In this document: positions 26,066 to 33,690 of the stretch, piece after piece
How the letters are laid out: each line of letters starts with the position of its first letter
Position numbering within the stretch: the stretch's first letter is position 1
Source: Oscillospiraceae bacterium
GTDB lineage: Bacteria; Bacillota; Clostridia; Oscillospirales; Oscillospiraceae
Assembly: GCA_017501695.1 (NCBI GenBank)
Contig: JAFVWL010000128.1
Location: 1-64,000, forward strand
Reading direction: 5' to 3'
Length of the DNA stretch: 64,000 bases
Position numbers and translations under genes: made by a program
Notes under the pieces: model-generated
Seen by the model: only the letters and a program-made list of their open reading frames with translations
What the model was told of the DNA's origin: nothing
Databases searched by the model: none

Positions 26066-26662
26066 TTATGCTTCCCGGAAGAAATTTTGAAGCCTGCCCA
26101 GGACTTCCAGCAGGAAAAACCGCAGCTCATACTCTCCCGTGACCGTATCCGTCAGGGTATCGGAGAACCCGGCGGAAGCCGCGGTATCCCGCAGATCCTC
26201 GGAAGTGGCGCTGAGACAAAGGGACGGAAAAACTACGCACCACCAGTTTTTCCCTTCCGCGTCCCCGATGCGGATCCGCAGGGATTGATAAACCCCTGAC
26301 GGAAGCGCAAAGGTATCATAATCCCGGCGGGGAAAAGCTTCCGGTTCTAAGGTCACGGTGACCCGTTCCTGTAATCCCTGTTCCCGCAGAACAGCGTTGG
26401 CGAGTTCCTCCACATGGTTCAGTTCCCATCCCAGCTTTTCCATAGCCTGGTCCCGGTCAGCGGATCCTTCCAGCACAGGCTGTAAGTATTCCACCACTGC
26501 GTCACGGACCAGCAGTTTCACCCGCTGATCTTCCTCCGAATCGCTGGCACCCACCACGTGGAGCCGGATCAGGCTATCCTCCAGAGTCCGCAGATCCGAC
26601 CAGGCCGACAGCACAACAGCAAGCACCAAGACAAGAAGAAAGAAAATGATCCTTTTTTTCAT
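26066..26662 (-). CDS. spoIIR: Stage II sporulation protein R
   Basis: Forespore signal protein that activates SpoIIGA to process pro-sigma-E in the mother cell. The 198 residues start with a signal-anchor (FFLLVLVLAVVLSAW). The family core follows: IRLHVVGASDSEEDQRVKLLVRD, then CVVFPSLC. ATG at 26662 directly follows the T run of the ispE terminator and lacks a good ribosome site. An in-frame TTG at 26707 would put the hairpin inside the coding region. The start is therefore uncertain. Confidence 0.93.
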   Translation of the reverse strand: MKKRIIFFLLVLVLAVVLSAWSDLRTLEDSLIRLHVVGASDSEEDQRVKLLVRDAVVEYLQPVLEGSADRDQAMEKLGWELNHVEELANAVLREQGLQERVTVTLEPEAFPRRDYDTFALPSGVYQSLRIRIGDAEGKNWWCVVFPSLCLSATSEDLRDTAASAGFSDTLTDTVTGEYELRFFLLEVLGRLQNFFREA

Positions 26663-26704
26663 AAAAAAACACCGTCCATACTGAAATGTTTCCAGTATGG
26701 ACGG
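26663..26704 (-). terminator. Terminator of ispE abutting the spoIIR start
   Basis: On the minus strand a perfect 12-bp stem CCGTCCATACTG/CAGTATGGACGG with a 9-base loop, followed by TGTTTTTTT. The very next codon is the spoIIR ATG. Confidence 0.85.
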
Positions 26705-26716
26705 CAATTTCCATTT

Positions 26717-27574
26717 TTATACAGGTTTTCCGATAAAAACCTGGGGATAATTGTCCCGGAGCATATTACAGATCACCGCGGCGAACTCAAAGCTGGGCAC
26801 AATGGCATAAACAGCGGAGCCGGAGCCGGTCATCTGATAGCCCACGGCACCGTAGCTGTTGAAAATGGATTTGATGTAATTCAGTTCCAGATGTTCCTGG
26901 GTCACCACCGGATCAAAGACGTTCCAGATGTTTTCACAGATCCTGCCCAGATCCCCTGCCAGCAGAGCGCTTTCCATGGCCTGATGATCGGGACGCTTGG
27001 CAATGGCAGTTTCATCCAGCTTCCGGTACAGCTCCGCCGTAGAGTTGGAGAACTCCGGCTTAACCACAACAAAGAAGCACTCCGGCAGGTCCGGCAGCTT
27101 TCGCAACCGTTCTCCCCTGCCCTCCACCATGGCGGTTCCGCCGATGACGCAGAAGGGCACATCGCTGCCCACCTGGGCACCCAATTCCGCCAGAGCCATG
27201 ATGGACAGCGGTTCTCCGTAATACCGGTTCAGTGCCCGAAGCACCGCGGCAGCATCGGCGCTGCCGCCGCCCAGACCCGCTTCCGAAGGAATCCGCTTCA
27301 GAATCCGGATCTCCAAGCCGTCGGGATCCTTGCCCAGGGCATCACAGTAAACCTTAGCTGCCTTCCAGGCCAGGTTCCGCCCGTCGCAGGGAATATCCTC
27401 CCGGCTGCACCGCAGGACCCAGGGCTTGCCTGTACCCACATCGATCTCGATGTCATCCCGGATGGACAGGGTCTGCATGACACTCTTCAGGTCATGGTAG
27501 CCGTCCTCCCGCTTTCCCAGCACATCCAGGGTCAAATTCACTTTGGCATAAGCGCCTTCGTATAAGGTAGTCAT
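26717..27574 (-). CDS. ispE: 4-diphosphocytidyl-2-C-methyl-D-erythritol kinase
   Basis: GHMP kinase of the MEP isoprenoid pathway, using ATP to phosphorylate CDP-ME. The 285 residues start AYAKVNLTLDVLGKREDGYHD and carry the GHMP loop PSEAGLGGGSADAAA and the late motif MTGSGSAVYAI. The ATG at 27574 follows GGAAGGA. The longer in-frame opening upstream crosses the promoter and is not used. It is monocistronic between its promoter and a strong terminator. Confidence 0.96.
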   Translation of the reverse strand: MTTLYEGAYAKVNLTLDVLGKREDGYHDLKSVMQTLSIRDDIEIDVGTGKPWVLRCSREDIPCDGRNLAWKAAKVYCDALGKDPDGLEIRILKRIPSEAGLGGGSADAAAVLRALNRYYGEPLSIMALAELGAQVGSDVPFCVIGGTAMVEGRGERLRKLPDLPECFFVVVKPEFSNSTAELYRKLDETAIAKRPDHQAMESALLAGDLGRICENIWNVFDPVVTQEHLELNYIKSIFNSYGAVGYQMTGSGSAVYAIVPSFEFAAVICNMLRDNYPQVFIGKPV

Positions 27575-27604
27575 AAATACATTCCTTCCCATAAATTTTG
27601 TCTT

Positions 27605-27633
27605 ATTATACCTGAAAATCAAAAAGAATGCAA
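27605..27633 (-). promoter_or_regulatory. ispE promoter
   Basis: Minus strand TTGCAT, 17 bases, TATAAT, ending about 30 bases before the ispE start. Confidence 0.83.
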
Positions 27634-27708
27634 GTTCGTAAAACCGTGTATATTCTGTTGCCGCTGCGGGATACTATCCACGTGAAAACCAAACTTGGAG
27701 GTTACAAT

Positions 27709-27912
27709 ATGGATATCATCGCATTGATCATTTCCATCATCGGCTGTCTGAACTGGGGGCTTATCGGCCTGTTCCAGTTTGACCTGGTTGCCTGGCTGTT
27801 CGGTGGCCAGTCCGCCCTGCTGAGCCGGGTGGTCTATACGCTGGTCGGCCTTGCGGGCCTGTGGGACATTACACTTTTGTTCCGCAGACTGCCCAAGGTG
27901 GACGGAGAATAA
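27709..27912 (+). CDS. DUF378-family small membrane protein (YuzA-like)
   Basis: The 67-residue protein has two hydrophobic helices. The signature IISIIGCLNWGLIGLFQFDL begins near residue 7 and YTLVGLAGLWDI follows, both typical of DUF378. TTGGAGG precedes the ATG at 27709. An earlier in-frame ATG (27628) falls within the divergent ispE promoter and is less likely. Function unknown. A strong terminator follows. Confidence 0.88.
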   Translation: MDIIALIISIIGCLNWGLIGLFQFDLVAWLFGGQSALLSRVVYTLVGLAGLWDITLLFRRLPKVDGE

Positions 27913-27918
27913 ACGGAA

Positions 27919-27943
27919 GGCAGCACCGGAACCCGGTGCTGCC
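27919..27943. terminator. Terminator between the DUF378 gene and the Ig-like gene
   Basis: GGCAGCACCGG-AA(C)-CCGGTGCTGCC stem in a convergent gap, followed by AAATATTTT on the plus strand. Confidence 0.78.
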
Positions 27944-27950
27944 AAATATT

Positions 27951-29210
27951 TTACCGAACGCGGACGATGCAGGAATAGGTGGTGTCGCCAATCTTGACGT
28001 AGACCTTGAAGCTGCTGGAGTTGATCTCCTTCAGGCCCGTGATCTTATTGCCCTCGATCTTTACATACCCGGACTCGGAAGCGACCCAGTCCACATCCAT
28101 AATGTTGCCATCGCTGTCCTTCAGGGTCAGGTAGAAGCTCTCACCCACGGCAATGGTCACATCGTTCTTGCTGATGGTATAGGTCTCGTTGGGATCAACG
28201 GAGGGAGGCGGATCCGTGGGATCGTCGGATTCCCAATTGCAGCGGATGATGCAGCTAACCTTCACGCCGTTAATTTCCGCGTGGACCTTGGTCCTGCCGG
28301 GACCGACAGCGGTAACGGTTCCGTTTTCAAACTTAGCCACGGTTTCATCGTCGGAGGACCAGGTAATCTGGTTCAGGGGCAGGTTGCCGGAATAGAGCTT
28401 CCAGCTCTCACCCTTGAAGAAGAAGGTAATGTCGTCCCGATTCAGTTCGATTTCGATGACGGGATCCGTAGGCGGCTCCGTGGGAGGCTCCGTGGGAGGA
28501 TCCGTGGGCGGCTGGGTGGCATAGGTCACACGAACCTCACAGCTCACCCGGAACTGGCCGCAGGTGGCAGTGATCACCGCGCTGCCCTCGCCGATGGCGG
28601 TCACATTGCCCCGGCTGTCCACCGTAGCCACGGCTTCATCGCTGGTTTCATAGGACACCATATCTGTGGTGTTGGCAGGAGAAATGTTCAGCCGCAGGGC
28701 GGCGGTAGCACCGGGAGCATCCAGCTCGATGCGGGTCTCCTGCATGGAAAGGCCCTGGCAGGGAACGGTGGGCTCCTCGGTTTGGGAAGGCTCCGTAGGA
28801 TCGGTGGTAGCACCGGCAGAAGGATTGACCGGAGGATCTGTGGGGTCCGTAGGCTGTACAAAGAAGGTGGGCACCCAGCGCAGGAGAATGTAGATGACCA
28901 GAGCGATCACAGCAGCCAGAAGCACAAACATCAGAATAATCAGGCCCCTGTTGGACTTTTCTTCCTCCCCATCCTGACCGGAGGGCTGCTGATTCATCCG
29001 GGCCATTTCCTGGTTGCGCTTGCGGACATTCTTCTTGGAGAACCGACCGCCCTTAACATACTGATAAGAGGATTTTTCCTGCCCATCGGCGGCAGGTCTA
29101 TTTCCACTGACAATCCGGGCATCCGCCGTTTTGGCGCTGCCACAAATAGGACATTGGACAGCGTTTTCCGGATAAGCAGTACCGCAGACATCGCAAATAA
29201 TCTTACTCAT
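27951..29210 (-). CDS. Zinc-ribbon, membrane-anchored protein with bacterial Ig-like (BIG2) repeats
   Basis: The 419 residues begin with a zinc ribbon (CDVCGTAYPENAVQCPICG), a basic stretch and one membrane helix near 100-120. A Pro/Thr/Asp-rich linker follows, then three Ig-like modules separated by TDPPTEPPTEPPTDP spacers. Each module has the BIG2 pattern (SYETSDEAVATVDSRGNVTA; ITWSSDDETVAKFENGTVTA). The ribbon would be cytoplasmic and the Ig modules outside. GGAGGTAC precedes the ATG at 29210. Probably a surface adhesion or wall protein. Confidence 0.82.
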   Translation of the reverse strand: MSKIICDVCGTAYPENAVQCPICGSAKTADARIVSGNRPAADGQEKSSYQYVKGGRFSKKNVRKRNQEMARMNQQPSGQDGEEEKSNRGLIILMFVLLAAVIALVIYILLRWVPTFFVQPTDPTDPPVNPSAGATTDPTEPSQTEEPTVPCQGLSMQETRIELDAPGATAALRLNISPANTTDMVSYETSDEAVATVDSRGNVTAIGEGSAVITATCGQFRVSCEVRVTYATQPPTDPPTEPPTEPPTDPVIEIELNRDDITFFFKGESWKLYSGNLPLNQITWSSDDETVAKFENGTVTAVGPGRTKVHAEINGVKVSCIIRCNWESDDPTDPPPSVDPNETYTISKNDVTIAVGESFYLTLKDSDGNIMDVDWVASESGYVKIEGNKITGLKEINSSSFKVYVKIGDTTYSCIVRVR

Positions 29211-29258
29211 AATGTACCTCCATTCCGGCACAGAACCCCTGCGCCTAATTTCCATTTG

Positions 29259-29287
29259 ATTATATCATTTCTTTCAAAATAAAACAA
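29259..29287 (-). promoter_or_regulatory. Promoter of the Ig-like protein gene
   Basis: Minus strand TTGTTT, 17 bases, TATAAT. Confidence 0.75.
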
Positions 29288-29298
29288 CTAGAAAGCTG

Positions 29299-29327
29299 TT
29301 GCATTTTTTGTAAATTTATTTTATCAT
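29299..29327 (+). promoter_or_regulatory. Promoter of the kinase-like gene
   Basis: TTGCAT (29299-29304), 17 bases, TATCAT (29322-29327). It is back to back with the Ig-like gene promoter. Confidence 0.72.
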
Positions 29328-29355
29328 ATATAAGAGTTACATAACAAAGGAGGCG

Positions 29356-32300
29356 ATGGATTTGTCAGAACCAAAGCTGATCTCCCCCCTGCTGGATAAC
29401 TTCCTGATGGGCGATCCCATCAGCGACCACCACGGCGTTCGCTGCTGTCCGGCAATCATTAAGGATACTGACAACCGTTTCATAGTCAAGATCATTTCCA
29501 TCCCCGCTTCCCAGGTCCAGTTGGACGCTCTGCTGCTGGCAGGCGCGTACAGCAGCCAGGCTTCCGCTCTGGCCTATTTCAAGGAGCTGGCCGCCGGCGT
29601 GGCGGAGGAAGCGGAGATTCTCAAAAAGCTGTCCAAGTTCGAGGGCTTCGTTCCCTACGACGGACTGCAGGTCGTTCCCATGGAAGGCAAGGTTGGCTAC
29701 GATGTCTATCTGCTGAGCCCCTACAAGCGATCCTTGGAGCGGCAGCTTCGCCAAGGTCCCCTGACCCACCTGAAGGCTGTCAATCTGGGTCTGGACCTGT
29801 GCGCGTCCATGGTCATGTGCCGCCGGGCCGGTTTCCTGTATGTGGATCTGAAGCCGGGCAATATCTTTATCAACACCAAGAACGAATTCTGTGTGGGTGA
29901 TCTGGGCTTCATCCGGCTCAGCTCCCTGAAATACGCTTCCCTGCCGGACAAGTACCGCAGTGCCTATACCGCCCCGGAGCTGTCCGATGCTATGGCCGCC
30001 ATGAACGAAACCGTGGATACCTACGCCATTGGTATGATCCTGTATCAGGTGTTCAATGACAACCGGCTTCCGGAAGTCCCCGCCGCCGGCGAAAGCTATC
30101 CAGCCCCTGTCCATGCGGACCGGGAAATGACGGAGATCATCCTGAAGGCCATCGCCGCCGATCCGGCGGAGCGCTGGCAGGATCCCATGACCATGGGCCA
30201 GGCGTTGGTAGCTTATATGCAGCGCAACAGCGTCAACGACATTCCCATCGGTCAAACCATTCCCGAGGAAGAGCCGGTTCCCGAGCCGGAGACTCCCACG
30301 GAACCGGAGCAGATTACGGAGGAATCCGCCCCTGCTGAGGAAGCGCCTGCGGAGGAAGTGCCTGTGGAAGAAGCGGCAGAAACTGCGGAACCCCAGCCTG
30401 CCGAACCGGAAACGGAACAGGAGATTATCCCCGCCGCCGTTCCCGCAGAGGAAGCGTCTGAGGAAAGCCCTGCCGAAGAACCAGTCCAGGAAGAAGCACC
30501 GGAGACGGAAGTTCCCGCGGAGCAGATGCCCGTAGCGGAGGTCGAGAACCCCGAGGACATCGATTACGAAGAGCTCTCCGACGAAACCTCCGATATTCTG
30601 GCCCAGGCAGATGAGCTTCTTGCCATGGAGGTCCCGGAGCCTGTGGTGGCACCGGAGCCTGTGGAGATCCCCATGCCCGAGCCCATCGTGTTGGAAGAAG
30701 AAGCAGACGAGGAAATTCCCGAAGAATCCGCCCCGGAGGAAACCCCGGAACCGGTCCCTGAGGAGACTCCCGATGTAGATGAGCCGCAGTCTGAGCCCGA
30801 ACCGGTGCCGGAACCGGAACCTGCCCCGGTGGAAGCAAGTGAAACGCTTCCGGCCAAAAAGCCCATCCCCGTGGGTAAGATCGTCACAGCCGCTATTGTG
30901 ATCCTGGTTCTGCTGGGCCTGTTTGCCGTCGGATACTACTATTACAATCACATTTATATCCAGACTGTGGACACGCTTGAGCTCCAGGGGCACGAAAACA
31001 CTCTGACCGTCCTGGTGGATACGGACGCTGACGAGAGTCTGCTGACTGTGGTTTGCTCCGACTCCTACGGAAGCTCCCGCACCGCTGCCCTGGAAAACGG
31101 CAAAGCCGTCTTTGACAATCTGAATCCGGACACCATCTACAAGATCACAGTCCAGATCAACGGCTTCCACAGCCTGACCGGCGATGTGTCCGACACCTAC
31201 ACCACCCCGGCCCAGACCAACATTCTGCAGTTTGACGCCACCGCCGGCAACGAATCCGGCTCCGTGATCCTCACCTTCGCCGTGGACGGCCAGGATACCA
31301 AAAACTGGACCGTCACCTACACAGCCGAGGGCGAGAACGAGCAGACTGTGACCTTCTCCGGCCACATCGTCACCGTCAACGGCCTGACCCCCGGCAAGGA
31401 GTACACCTTCACCCTGTCCAGCACCGATTCCCTGTACATCGTAGGTAAGGACACCGTGACCTTTACAGCCTCCGCCCCGGTTTACGCCCAGAACCTTACC
31501 ATTACCAAATGCACCTCCGAAGGACTCACCGCGGTGTGGAACGCTCCCGAGGGTACGGTGGTGGAAAAGTGGATCGTCCGATGCTACAGCGACGGCGGCT
31601 ATGACCGGACCATTGAAACCGGTGATCTGACCGTTACCTTCACGGACCTGGATCCCTCCCAGGCCTTTACGGTGGAGGTCATCGCTGACGGAATGTCCAT
31701 GGGCGTCCGGACCTACCTGTCCGCCCGTTCTGCCACCATCACCGGCTCCACAGCGGACACCTCCGTGCCCCTGACCCTGACGGTGACCTGGGAATTCACC
31801 GGCACTGCCCCGGAGGGCGGCTGGCTTGTGATCTATAACCGGGAAGGCAGCCAGCGGCAGGAGATCATCCAGACCACCCAGAATACCGTGACCATCTACC
31901 CCGCCCTGCCCAACTCCACCTACGAGTTTACGGTTCAGTCCGCTGACGGCACCACTGTGGTGGATGGCAGCTTTACCGGCAAGACCGGAGGTATCTCCGT
32001 GTTCAGCGGCTACGGTGTCACCGCCGACAATATGAACTTCCAGATGTGCAAGACCCCCGGCTACAGCGACTGGCACTGGTACGATGTGCCCAACGCCTCC
32101 TACAAGTACACCTACGCCCCCGGTGAAAAGGCCTCTGTTGTGGTTTCCATGAACCGGAGCTACGAGGTCTCCTACGACGTGATCGAGGTCCTGTTCATCA
32201 TCCGGGATGAATCCGGCGATATGGTCTGTTCCTCTTCGGTCAGCTCCAGTTGGAGCACCATGTGGAACCAGGGCTACTGCGAGCTGGATATCGCCTCCAT

Positions 32301-32382
32301 GCCCACCGAGCCCGGCCAGTACACTCTGGCAGTATACTTCAATGGCATGGCCGCGTCCCAGGTCTCCTTCTCCATCCAATAA
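29356..32382 (+). CDS. Transmembrane Ser/Thr-kinase-like protein with fibronectin-type outer modules
   Basis: The 1008 residues hold an N-terminal kinase domain (to about 290), a Glu/Pro/Ala-rich linker (about 295-500), one membrane helix (about 513-533) and about 470 outer residues of beta modules resembling FN3 repeats. Kinase features are the Lys in FIVKII, catalytic loop YVDLKPGN (HRD replaced by YVD), GDLGF for DFG and APELSD for APE. The glycine loop is not evident. AGGAGG is only three bases from ATG 29356 but eight from TTG 29362, which may be the true start. Confidence 0.83.
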   Translation: MDLSEPKLISPLLDNFLMGDPISDHHGVRCCPAIIKDTDNRFIVKIISIPASQVQLDALLLAGAYSSQASALAYFKELAAGVAEEAEILKKLSKFEGFVPYDGLQVVPMEGKVGYDVYLLSPYKRSLERQLRQGPLTHLKAVNLGLDLCASMVMCRRAGFLYVDLKPGNIFINTKNEFCVGDLGFIRLSSLKYASLPDKYRSAYTAPELSDAMAAMNETVDTYAIGMILYQVFNDNRLPEVPAAGESYPAPVHADREMTEIILKAIAADPAERWQDPMTMGQALVAYMQRNSVNDIPIGQTIPEEEPVPEPETPTEPEQITEESAPAEEAPAEEVPVEEAAETAEPQPAEPETEQEIIPAAVPAEEASEESPAEEPVQEEAPETEVPAEQMPVAEVENPEDIDYEELSDETSDILAQADELLAMEVPEPVVAPEPVEIPMPEPIVLEEEADEEIPEESAPEETPEPVPEETPDVDEPQSEPEPVPEPEPAPVEASETLPAKKPIPVGKIVTAAIVILVLLGLFAVGYYYYNHIYIQTVDTLELQGHENTLTVLVDTDADESLLTVVCSDSYGSSRTAALENGKAVFDNLNPDTIYKITVQINGFHSLTGDVSDTYTTPAQTNILQFDATAGNESGSVILTFAVDGQDTKNWTVTYTAEGENEQTVTFSGHIVTVNGLTPGKEYTFTLSSTDSLYIVGKDTVTFTASAPVYAQNLTITKCTSEGLTAVWNAPEGTVVEKWIVRCYSDGGYDRTIETGDLTVTFTDLDPSQAFTVEVIADGMSMGVRTYLSARSATITGSTADTSVPLTLTVTWEFTGTAPEGGWLVIYNREGSQRQEIIQTTQNTVTIYPALPNSTYEFTVQSADGTTVVDGSFTGKTGGISVFSGYGVTADNMNFQMCKTPGYSDWHWYDVPNASYKYTYAPGEKASVVVSMNRSYEVSYDVIEVLFIIRDESGDMVCSSSVSSSWSTMWNQGYCELDIASMPTEPGQYTLAVYFNGMAASQVSFSIQ

Positions 32383-32388
32383 AACGCA

Positions 32389-32419
32389 AACCAGGCAGCC
32401 TCCGGGCTGTCTGGTTTTT
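32389..32419 (+). terminator. Terminator after the kinase-like gene
   Basis: AACCAGGCAGCC/GGCTGTCTGGTT stem with one wobble pair, then TTTTT. Confidence 0.85.
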
Positions 32420-32462
32420 CTATAAAATCTGCGGTAATTGGCAAATATGCACGAATTTCCTC

Positions 32463-32491
32463 TTGCAATTCCCAACTCACAGTAGTATACT
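32463..32491 (+). promoter_or_regulatory. Promoter of the aromatic amino acid operon
   Basis: TTGCAA (32463-32468), 17 bases, TATACT (32486-32491). Transcription should begin just before the leader-peptide ribosome site. Confidence 0.8.
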
Positions 32492-32520
32492 ATACATAAC
32501 TTCTGAAGCGGAGGCCACAT

Positions 32521-32586
32521 ATGGTCACTAACGTTGCTGCACGGTTTTACTTTTACTCCTATTACTTTTTTACCCTGAAAAAGTAA
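32521..32586 (+). CDS. Phe/Tyr-rich attenuator leader peptide
   Basis: A 21-residue frame begins with ATG seven bases after GGAGG. It holds the run RFYFYSYYFF: nine of ten consecutive residues after the alanines are Phe, Tyr, Arg or Ser, with five Phe and four Tyr in the peptide. Such peptides sense charged tRNA by ribosome stalling. The coding region overlaps the first of the hairpins listed next, and the operon makes exactly Phe and Tyr. Too short for routine gene finding. Confidence 0.88.
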   Translation: MVTNVAARFYFYSYYFFTLKK

Positions 32587-32615
32587 TAGCGATTTGTGCT
32601 GCAAGGATTTTTCAG
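32559..32615 (+). promoter_or_regulatory. Alternative hairpins of the aro attenuator
   Basis: CTATTACTTTTT (32559-32570, the Tyr-Tyr-Phe-Phe codons) pairs perfectly with AAAAAGTAATAG (32578-32589), a pause hairpin. CTGAAAAA (32575-32582) can instead pair with TTTTTCAG (32608-32615). A ribosome stalled on the Tyr/Phe codons would cover the first arm and favour the second pairing. How the second pairing blocks the terminator is inferred. GTGC and TGCAA at about 32597-32605 could also pair with the terminator arm. Confidence 0.75.
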
Positions 32616-32634
32616 AACCAAAGCCTTTATTGCA

Positions 32635-32672
32635 AGCGCTGCACGAGTCGCCCGTGCGGCGCTATTTTTATT
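32635..32672 (+). terminator. Attenuator terminator before aroF
   Basis: AGCGCTGCACG (32635-32645) pairs with CGTGCGGCGCT (32653-32663), 11 bp with one wobble, followed by ATTTTTATT. It lies only 14 bases before the aroF start. Confidence 0.88.
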
Positions 32673-32685
32673 AGGAGATGAGCTT

Positions 32686-33690
32686 ATGATCGCGATTTTG
32701 AAGCATGGAACCACTCCGGACCAGGCCCAGCATCTGATCCAGTGGCTGAAAAAAATGGATCTGGACGTGCACCTGTCCGAAGGCAAGGAGGTCACCATTC
32801 TGGGCCTGATCGGCGACACCAGCCGGGTGGATATGGAGCTGCTGAATTCTCTGGAGATCGTAGAAAGTGTCAAGCGGGTCTCCGAGCCCTTTAAGCAGGT
32901 CAACCGGAAATTCCACCCCAAGGACAGCGTCATCGAAATCAACGACCAGGTGAAAATTGGCGGCGGACATTTCGCCATGATCGCCGGTCCCTGCTCTGTG
33001 GAAACCGAGGACCAGATCATTGAGGTCGCCCAGGCGGTCAAGGCCGCCGGTGCCCAGGTCCTCCGGGGCGGAGCCTTCAAGCCCCGGACCTCCCCCTATG
33101 CCTTCCAGGGCCTGGGCGCCGAGGGTCTGCGGCTGCTGATGGCGGCAAAGCAGGCCACAGGTCTGCCCATCTGCACGGAGCTTATGAACCTGGTCCACCT
33201 GGACCTGTTCGCCGATGTGGATATTATCCAGATTGGTGCCCGGAATATGCAGAATTTCGACCTACTGAAGGAAGTGGGCAAGACTCGCAAGCCAATCCTG
33301 CTGAAACGGGGCATTGCCAGCACCCTGCAGGAGCTGCTTATGAGCGCGGAATATATCATGAGCGAGGGCAATGAGAACGTGATCCTCTGCGAGCGGGGCA
33401 TCCGCACCTATGAGACCTATACCCGGAACACCCTGGACCTGAGCTGTGTTCCCGTACTTCACGGACTGACCCACCTGCCCGTGGTGGTTGACCCCAGTCA
33501 TGCCACGGGCAAGGCCTATCTGGTGCCTCCCATGGCCGCTGCCGCCGCCGCCTCCGGTGCTGACGGCATCATGGTGGAGGTCCACAATAACCCCTCCTGC
33601 GCCCTGTGTGACGGTGCCCAGTCTCTGACGCCGGAGCAGTTTGCCGATCTGAACCGCCGGGTGGAGATCATCCGGGAGGCCATGCGATGA
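32686..33690 (+). CDS. aroF: 3-deoxy-7-phosphoheptulonate synthase (type I-beta)
   Basis: First shikimate-pathway step: condenses phosphoenolpyruvate and erythrose 4-phosphate. The 334 residues have an N-terminal ferredoxin-like regulatory domain (about 1-70). The barrel follows with AGPCSVET, GAFKPRTSPYAFQG, GARNMQNFDLL and VDPSHATGK. This domain order is that of Thermotoga/Bacillus-like enzymes, often feedback-regulated through the N-terminal domain. ATG 32686 follows AGGAGATG. First structural gene of the attenuated operon; overlaps tyrA by four bases. Confidence 0.96.
   Translation: MIAILKHGTTPDQAQHLIQWLKKMDLDVHLSEGKEVTILGLIGDTSRVDMELLNSLEIVESVKRVSEPFKQVNRKFHPKDSVIEINDQVKIGGGHFAMIAGPCSVETEDQIIEVAQAVKAAGAQVLRGGAFKPRTSPYAFQGLGAEGLRLLMAAKQATGLPICTELMNLVHLDLFADVDIIQIGARNMQNFDLLKEVGKTRKPILLKRGIASTLQELLMSAEYIMSEGNENVILCERGIRTYETYTRNTLDLSCVPVLHGLTHLPVVVDPSHATGKAYLVPPMAAAAAASGADGIMVEVHNNPSCALCDGAQSLTPEQFADLNRRVEIIREAMR

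Noticed and set aside
29365..32604. A frame of more than 1000 codons antisense to the kinase-like gene
   Set aside because: Low-complexity Gly/His/Arg/Phe-rich translation of the complementary strand. The plus-strand protein has recognisable domains and a promoter.
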